DNA of 64,000 nt, taken from positions 744,001 through 808,000 of the forward strand of contig JARFJB010001814.1 of NCBI GenBank assembly GCA_036346205.1, written 5' to 3'. This DNA comes from Vesta saturnalis. Its lineage: Eukaryota > Arthropoda > Insecta > Coleoptera > Lampyridae. The number at the start of each line of letters is the position of its first letter. The stretch's first letter is position 1. Shown here piece by piece: positions 56,637-64,000 of the stretch. Under the pieces are notes generated by a model, which saw nothing but the letters and a program-made list of their open reading frames with translations, made no database searches and had not been told where the DNA came from. The position numbers and the translations under genes are program-made.

Positions 56637-58742
56637 ATGTAGGATTTGTATGCAAAAAGTTTTTAGCATATTTTGCATTTTACGATGTTTTGTGCATATT
56701 TTCTGCTATTGTGCATTTTTGTTAGAATTTATTAAGTAAAATTTTTACATCATTGCATTTCTGTTTTTCGAATACTTTCTGAATCTATCTATCAGTGACT
56801 TCTCCCACCGGCCACGTCTCGGTCTGTCAGCTGTAGTTAAGTTCGCGTCTTAGAGCTCCCTGCTTGCGAACCACGTGACTCACAGGTACGCTATGCTCAA
56901 TTTTTAAAATCAGTCACTAAAACTTGCAAAGTGAAAGGGTGTGTCTTGAGAGTGCGTAAACTTCTTTGAATTTTCCTCAGGTGAAGCCTTCTATGAACGA
57001 GTAGATTCGAGATTATCCCGAATTAATGACTGTAATAGACTCTTTTGCAGAGCGTGTTCAAAGACGGTGGGTGTTTCGTTGCTTCTACTCGTATGTTAAT
57101 AGTTTATTGTATATGGTTGATTCTCGCAGATTATGTATGAGAGAAAATTTAGTATAGTTCAGCATGTTAAAACAAAAGTTCACTTGCAAATGCTGAAATT
57201 AGTTAACGCTGCTTCGGACAGACAATAAACAGTTGCAGAGCCGTACGCGACTTCTTCGCGGGACGCCGGTGGTAAAGTATTTTACTTCGCACTTTGCAAA
57301 ACACTTATCAGTGCAAATATACCTTGAAATAAATTAGAAAATCCGGAGTTTTCAGAACAATATTGTCAGTCACACGTGCCCGCTGAAAGCATTTTGCGTA
57401 AAAGTTACATCAAGGACGTAAATAAAGAAGTGTTTGAAAAATTATTGGAGACAACTACGTTTAGTTTCCTGTGGACGAAACCGCAGATAGTTGTGGAAGA
57501 TACGTGAATTTAATGGTCGGCGTGTTGAACGAAAATACACCAACAAAACCGTTCTTAATATCTTCCAAAGAGTTGGAAAAATCTAACAGCAATACCATCG
57601 CCAGATTCGTTAATGAAGGATTAACGAATTTCTTTCTACCTCCATCCCGTGCCACATGAAAAAGTTCTACTCGTGGTTTCAGATACAATCGCATATATGG
57701 TAAAGCTGCACCGAATTTAAAAGTTTTTTATAAAAAACTAATACTACATTGCAATTGTTTAGCGCATGGCATGAATAGAGTTGCTGAAACGATACGCTTG
57801 CAATTTCCCTATGTTAACTAATTAATTAAAAATGGCAGAAAGAAATTTTTAAAACACTTTACGAGTTTAGCACTTTAAAGAAAAATTACCTAATATCACT
57901 TTACCGCCACCACCAATTGTTACAAGATGGGGAACACGGTTGGACGACTCTTTGTATTACGCAAATAATTTTGAATGCTTTAAGAATATAGTAATGGAGT
58001 TTCCAGAAGCTGGAAATGAAGCAATTAAAAACTGTCAGAAAATTTTAAGAAAACCGTAACTTCAGCACATTTTGGTATTTTTGAAAAGAAATTACAAATT
58101 TGTAAGCGACACTAAAAATTCTGAAGACGCAAGGTATGCTCTTAGTTTCAGCAGTAGAAACAATTAGTAAAATTTAAATATGTAGGGAGGCAGTGTTGGG
58201 ACGTCAATCTGATGCTATTACAAAGAAACTGAATGAAATATTAACAAGATGAAAAAAATAACAAGTGTATTAACAGGGGGAATTTGAAGGCAATATAAAT
58301 ATTGAAATCCATCTTATACCTAAATTTAAGTTCTCTTCAATTACCAGTGTGTATATAAGAACATCTATAGTGATAGACGCAAAAACTTTACATAGATAAC
58401 ATAGAGCAGCATTTGATTATTAGGTGTAACAAACGTAGTAATTAAGTTTTCTAGGACTGTTTTTCATGTTTTGAACTTTTGATATCTGATATCATGACAT
58501 GTGATCTGCTAATCTGTTATGTTTTATGTTGTTCTATCAATAAAATTTTTGCTGCAAAATTTTTCCAGTACTGATTTTTGATGTTTTGATTTATTTTAAT
58601 TTGTTCTATAAATAAAACGTTTGGTGCAAATTTTTTTACATTTTTTAAGTGTTTATACATATTTTACTGCATTTTTTCTGTATTGTTGTGCATACTAACG
58701 TGCATTTTTTCTGACTTTTTGTGCATATAAATCCGATCTCTA
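56637..58742 (+). mobile_element. hAT element relic with terminal inverted repeats
   Basis: The left end, AGGATTTGTATGCAAAAAG (56641), and the complement of the right end, ATCGGATTTATATGCACAAA (right end near 58742), form related termini. Both ends are followed inward by repeated TTTTGTGCATATTTT/TGCATTTTT motifs. Possible 8-bp target copies TCATAATA (left) and TCATTAGA (right) agree at 6 of 8 positions. The interior encodes a hAT transposase relic. Length is about 2.1 kb. Confidence 0.7.
57060..58170 (+). pseudogene. hAT transposase relic (CGGBP1-associated type)
   Basis: The frames read SILRKSYIKDVNKEVFEKLL, then 57460-57659 TFSFPVDETADSCGRYVN (VDETxD, first catalytic Asp) and LMVGVLNENTPTKPFLISS, with SNSNTIARFVNEGLTNFF. 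Next come VLLVVSDTIAYMVK (SDAAPYMxK; second Asp), CLAHGMNRVAETIRLQFP (AHALHRVAE) and FKEKLPNITLPPPPIVTRWG (VTRWGTW block). This order is that of the hAT proteins annotated in invertebrates next to CGG-repeat-binding-protein-like zinc fingers. The C-terminal dimerisation part (SVERSFSxYK) is not found. Stops and frameshifts show inactivity. Confidence 0.78.
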
Positions 58743-61005
58743 GTCATTAGAGTAATACAACTTTATTATTTCATATTTCAGCTCTTCCGAATAAACACGA
58801 CGTACTCTATACCAGCTCCGACAATGACGTCAGTAGGCCGATTGCCGCGCGGGAAGTATTGAGACACGACAGATTTCCTTGATGTTAATCAAATTTTAAA
58901 GTTTTAAAGTTGGCGTTTATTAAACAAACAATAATAACTAAATAGCAACAGCCACAGAACAGATCATAATTAATATTTAAGTGAAAGATTATTTGTTGAA
59001 GTTGTTGCAATTAGTTAACAATATGTACAAGAATTATTATTTTTTTATCTCTAATGTAAAAGTGATTGGGATACTGAACTAAACTTGCGTTACGGTCGGC
59101 AATTGCATTATTTCTTAATTTTTTATAGTTAGACAAAACAACGCATATGTAACTGCAATTTCAGTAAATGCAACCATTAATTAGACTTTTATTGCAATAC
59201 TTTTCGCTATGATATTAAACTTTTTTGACGCTCACAATTGATTTATAGAGGTTTCGTAATTTTTATAATTATACAATGAAATATTTTGTAGCATTAAATA
59301 TAGTAGTACTATGACTGCACGATTTCTATATGTTACTGCATGCATTTCATTACAATTCTAGGCCTACTGATGTCACGTCTCACACTCCTATTGTAACAAA
59401 CTTCGAACGTATTGTTAATAATTCACCTCTATGTAGGCAACTTAAAGTGCATTTCGTGCAGTGTGTGTTGTATATCTAGTTGTATAAAAATATGCATTTA
59501 ATTATATTAATTAGAACTCGTACGCATATCGTTTGCACATTGAGTTTTAGACATGTTCATGCGCAAAGACCTTTTGAGAGCGTTGTTTTTGTGCGATACT
59601 GAAAGGCAGTAGGGCATCCACTTTTGCTCTGTTAAATATTTTTTGTTAAAAGTGCTATATAATTTATATGGTGAGTTATTTAAAGATATTTTACAATGTT
59701 TGATTCAGGCACTTTTTTTACTTTCACGTTTACTTTTTATTTTTACTTTAACTTCACCTTTTACCGTTAATCCAATTAATGGTATTAGTACGATTAATCA
59801 AGAGTGAGGTAATCACCAGCGTTAATGGGAAGTGGTATTCTAAAACCCTTAATCCTGCAAATTTATTCAGCATACAAATTCAGATTTATTTCAACCCTGA
59901 AGTAATATTACAAAAAAATTTCCAAAACGCTGATCCAACATGCACCCGTTTCGTGTGACCAAGAATAAGGTATTCTGATTGCATTAATTACTTACAATTT
60001 TAATTATTCATTAGGTTATAACATTACTAACATTAGCATTAAGGTGTTTCAGTTTGTAATTAAAAAATATAGGTTGTAATAAAATTTGTTATTGTAGAAA
60101 TTTCTTTTAACTTTATTGTATAATGGTTTACTTGTTTATTCCATATTTAAAAACAAGTGGGCGTCCCAGCATTTAACAATTAGTTTCAGGAAGAAGCAAC
60201 CCCACTTTTTAAAGCGAACATATCTAGGTACATGTAAATATTTTTTGGTTAATAAAGCAAATCGATAATTTTATGAACCTAGCCCACTTCAATCTACAAC
60301 TGAGCATAAAGCACTAAATCTTCTATTTATTGCCCAAACTGTTAAGTAGCTATAATTTGTAGCCATGGGTGTAGAAGTATACTTATAGAACCATAAGGGC
60401 TGTACACTATATTCCCGCTTGGTGTAGAGCACGCCGTGAATTAAGCTTCTTGTTTGAAATAAGTTGTTTTTAAAAACTTTTATTTCAATATCACTAATGC
60501 TAAACACTTACATTGAATCAAAGTTATTACTTTGATAACCACAAGTAGACGTATTTACTAACTGAATTCTGAGTCGCAACTCTTCATGAAGTATAGGAAC
60601 TAACTAACTTCTATATCTTTACATTTTCCTTTTATACTGCAATAATAAAAGGGGTGTTCCTTTCTCACTGGAACCTACATGTTTACATTACTGGAACGTT
60701 TTAATCTTAAATGGTTTCTTAGAAATGTTTATATACACAAAGTCTGTTCAATGTATATAATGCTCTTATTTAGTCTATCTATATAATTAAAGTTCTAACT
60801 TTGATTGGTTCAATTTAATTACTAATGCTGTGACTGTCATTAACAATATCATAATGTCAAACATTAATTTGTCCATGGATACAAACAATTTAAGTCTACC
60901 GTAGGTATTCTTTAAATTTTAAACTCGATTATTTAAAAATTGGCTGGACGAAATAATATATTTTGAAATAAGCTTAAAACATCTATCTAATTATTGAATA
61001 AAATA
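58743..61005. other. No recognisable gene
   Basis: AT-rich sequence. The minus frame at 60289-60507 has no motif. Confidence 0.5.
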
Positions 61006-61008
61006 CAG

Positions 61009-61155
61009 GGTGTTCCGTTTAAAAAAATGTAAATTGGGTTCATTCTTCCATCAGTTTATGAGATATTTGAAAATTTGTCCTAAAAGATAATATAATTAGA
61101 ATCCTACAAATTTGTATTTAATGTTTTTTCAAAATATAACAGAACACCCCGTACT
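61009..61155. mobile_element. Small MITE with ACAGGGTGTTC termini
   Basis: TACAGGGTGTTCCGTTT at the left and AACAGAACACCCCGTA at the right are inverted (14 of 16 positions) about 115 bp apart. There is no coding capacity. It abuts the non-LTR tail that follows. Confidence 0.65.
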
Positions 61156-61159
61156 TACT

Positions 61160-61350
61160 GCAAAGAAAAACTTACAATTAAACATATCCTTGAGTCGTGT
61201 AGAGAATTAATTAAAAGATACCAGAAAAAAGGCTGGGAATTAGCAATGGAATAAAGGTTGATCTTAAAATTGAAAAAGGAGGAATAAGGCATGTATTTCA
61301 ATATCTTAAAGAGGTAGGAAAGTTTAATAAATTATAGGATACATGTAATA
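61160..61350 (+). pseudogene. Non-LTR retrotransposon C-terminal tail
   Basis: The plus strand reads CKEKLTIKHILESCRELIKR, YQKKGWELAME, then MYFNILKR and GKFNKL. The pattern CxxxLTIxHILxxCxxxxxxR near the end of ORF2, followed by a short xxFLKxxGLxxKL-like end, is the usual C-terminal Cys/His motif of R1/RTE/Jockey-like LINEs. Two stops are present. The rest of the LINE is missing upstream, where the MITE lies. Confidence 0.5.
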
Positions 61351-62760
61351 AAGTAAACAAAGTATAGGAAACATTAGTAACGTAGTTGTATAAAATATAC
61401 CTCAATTTAAGATCTTTCCTTCATTTAGTTCTAAATACAAGAAAATTTTAATTATTGAAATATTGGTATGAGGTAGGCAACTTAATTTGCATATCTTCAT
61501 ATATTAATTCTTTATATATATTTATATATATTTCTTTAAGGTATATTCCCATAAACTGTTTTCTAGTCATTGAGTTGCGCAATGCATCGTGACTTAATTC
61601 TTTAAGCAATGCGTCTGCGTTAAGTTAATCTGCTGATATCTTGTACACATGACCTCATCATCTACTTCGAAATCCTCCATTTTCACTTCCTGTTTAATGT
61701 CGAAGCATGAAGTTGCTTCTTTTTGATCTTATTTAAATTTATGTGAAAAACGCCATCAGTTTGGTGGTAAGAGATATTTTTAATACATTTACATACAATA
61801 AAATCATTTTGTTCTTTTTAGGCGTTTTCTTGAGGTATATTTATACCATTTTTTCTTTAATTACACGTTTATCATTAATTCAGTTTTCAACGTAATTGAA
61901 TTTTAAGTACGCAGTTGATTTTATGGTTGCGTACATTTTTTCGTTTTAATGATTGCAATTTTTTTTTGAATACTTCCAATTAATTCAATAAGAAGTAGAT
62001 TTAAAAAATTTTAGAAGAAATTATACGGATTTAATAAAGATAAATTCAATTTGGGGTGTGGCTGATAACATTATGCCAATATTGCACCATGATGACGTAA
62101 GAAGACTTTATCCTGTTAACCTCTCCGTATTCATATTTAAATACCAGTGGTTGTCAAAAAGACAAGTTTGTGTACAAAAATTTATAAGGTATTTATGTAG
62201 TGTTTTATTTAGTACTTTAAGAATAATTTTAAGACCTTTATTATTTCATCATTACATTTAATTCAATAAACATAGTCTGTATATTGTTATTTTTTACATT
62301 TTTGTCAAGTCGGTTTAATTGTCCCGATAATTTAAAAAAAGACAATTTGGCGCCCGAGATAACTTCTTTTTTTTTGCATTCTTTATTATTGATGGTAAGT
62401 GGTAATTAAGCAAATAATTTTATTTGAACCGGCCCAATTTAATCAACCGATGGGCCAAATGCACAATTATAAGTGGTGTAAGGTTAGTATTTTTTGGAGA
62501 TTTATTATTTTCATTACTTTATTATAATTACTTTTATTATTATTCAAAATTTATTATAGTTACACATTTTTCTTTACATAGTAAGCGGCTAATAACCGCT
62601 TAGCTAACGTAAAGGATTGTAAAGAAATCCAAGAAATTTTGTATAAAACCCATTAGTGCCCATAATTCAGTTATGGTGGAATTTCGCTGAAACTTTATAT
62701 ACAGTGTATTAAGGTCCTAAAATAATTCCCATAAAGTTTTTGCAAAATTTATTACTTCCT
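61351..62760. other. No recognisable gene; LTR-end-like sequence near 62343
   Basis: AATAAA at about 62264 is followed by AAAAAAAGACA and, at about 62347, TTTGGCGCCCGAGATAAC. The order poly(A) signal, CA end, then TGGCGCCC primer-binding-like sequence is what the 3' edge of a 5' LTR looks like. A possible splice-donor GGTAAGT follows near 62395. No LTR start or internal gag frame was identified. Confidence 0.35.
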
Positions 62761-62769
62761 ATATATAAA

Positions 62770-64000
62770 AAAATATTCTAGTTGCCAGTGGGCATTTTTT
62801 GCATTCCTATGATGCGCGATTTCCACATACTGTACATCTTCTGTACTTAGACTTTCCTTTTATTATTACGTGTTCTTTACCATCACGGCGTAAATTCTCT
62901 AGTACTGGAGAAAATAATAAAGAGGATGATGGTCTAGACCCTAGCCTGGAAGGTTGTGTACCGTACGTCACCAGTATGTGTAGTCCGCACTAACGGCGAA
63001 ATTCTAACAAACATAAATTATTGCCAAATCTTCTATATACCAACCAGCCTTGAACACAATCTTCATCAAGAGCCCACCTAAAAAATGGCCACCACCATTT
63101 TTTTGTGGGAATGGAGGACTGGTAAGTGGACACCTCCCATGTTTTGATTATATGCTGCAATTGGACCAGGTATTTTTATTTCAACCTTTTTCTTCTCAGT
63201 TCTTGAGTACCTGTTACCGGTTTTCAATGGATGCAGAGGTATGCAGTTGGTTATGACGGTAACAGCTGCATTGTCGTTCCATCTAACAACATTTATGTTT
63301 CCATCACTCTTATCCTCCATAGTTCCCCATTTCGATTTTGCCATAATAGATTTTGGTGTGAGCCCTATTCCTTTGGTACTCTACTTTCTCTTAACGTTCC
63401 AGTGCATCCAAACGAACGTTGAGTGAGTGCATCCAAAAAACCCACAGATGAAAATAAATGAGCAAAGAAAAGTTTAGTACCCTTTGGAATATTTGCATGC
63501 TCTGTCATTCCCAAAACTACGCTTCCACCTTGCCCGTACGTTGTTTCTGGCAAGCGCGTACTCGAAACACAATACGGTTCTGCGTGTAATAATAACCTTC
63601 AGTACTTGCCAAACACCATAACTTAAAACCAAATCGAATAGGTTTGCCGCGTACAAATTGCTTAGCGCCATGATGACCATAATATGGGATAATTCTTTCA
63701 TCAACACAAAATTTTCCTAGATGTTAACTTGTTTAAAAGCTTCATTTAAATAGCGAAATATCGGCCTCATTTTGTAAAACTTGTCCAACCCATCTATTTC
63801 GGAATTGTCTGCCAGATGTAAAAATCTTAAAATTTCCTCTAATCTATTTCTACGAATAGCATCAGTAACAATTACCACATAGCAATCAGGTTCGATTCTC
63901 CCAACACATTCTCTTACTTGGCAACTGATGATATCCAGAAAGCAGCATAATATCAAGTAAAACAGTGCATTTGTAGTAATATTTCCATTATATCCTTTTT
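62770..64000 (-). pseudogene. piggyBac-type transposase relic running off the window
   Basis: The minus strand, entering at the window edge, reads VTDAIRRNRLEEILRFLHLA and DNSEIDGLDKFYKMRPIFRY, then VDERIIPYYGHHGAKQFVRG (catalytic Asp region), KPIRFGFKLWCLAST and GQGGSVVLGM. Further on are KWGTMEDKSDGNINVVRWND, NAAVTVITNC, TEKKKVEIKIPGPIAAYNQ and MGGVH. A Cys-rich end follows, KGKSKYRRCTVCGNRAS-ECK. All main piggyBac blocks are present in order, including the C-terminal Cys-rich domain, so this copy is more complete than the one at 50.3 kb. Frameshifts occur between blocks (for example near 63690 and 63365). The N-terminus lies beyond 64000. Confidence 0.9.

Overview
This window looks like AT-rich arthropod, most probably insect, nuclear DNA. 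It has no recognisable host protein-coding gene and no bacterial gene organisation. Everything identifiable is mobile DNA or tandem repeat: non-LTR retrotransposons (a nearly complete Jockey-type element plus two tail fragments), a BEL/Pao LTR-retrotransposon relic, Penelope-like fragments, many Tc1/mariner-superfamily relics, two piggyBac relics, a hAT relic, tRNA-derived short repeats, MITE-like elements and (TA)n or GT-rich microsatellites. That combination is typical of insects; beetle or hemipteran would fit, but the order cannot be fixed from this sequence.

Layout. 1-490: tail of a non-LTR reverse transcriptase. 490-1464: Tc1/mariner-type transposase relic (minus). 2074-2913: internally deleted mariner with 20-bp terminal inverted repeats. 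4120-5270 and 6660-7030: two more Tc1/mariner-type relics. 12.7-13.9 kb: three adjacent, unrelated tandem arrays (units of about 98, 70 and 18 bp). 15.46-17.06 kb and 45.35-46.91 kb: two diverged direct copies of the same 1.5-kb non-coding block. 18.5-23.7 kb: tRNA-derived repeats, one of which has split the pseudogene of a multi-copy invertebrate protein family. 26.7-27.2 kb: a tRNA-containing repeat that carries an inserted foldback MITE. 28.5-28.95 kb: a GT-rich minisatellite.

The best-resolved region is 32.9-41.2 kb. A BEL/Pao element (minus strand; reverse transcriptase, RNase H, integrase) was split by a 4.3-kb Jockey insertion, with a 12-14 bp target duplication still visible, and by a 1.8-kb Tc1/mariner-type element with long inverted repeats. 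The BEL/Pao reading resumes on the far side of each insertion. Beyond this come a 265-bp Tc1 deletion derivative (42.0 kb), Penelope-like pieces (43.6 and 46.9 kb), a MITE with hAT-like termini (44.4 kb), piggyBac relics (50.3 kb, and 62.8 kb to the window edge), a hAT element (56.6-58.7 kb) and a non-LTR tail (61.2 kb).

All coding remnants carry stops or frameshifts, so none is expected to make a working protein. I found no evidence of a new functional system. The most unexplained signal is the diverged 1.5-kb non-coding duplication.
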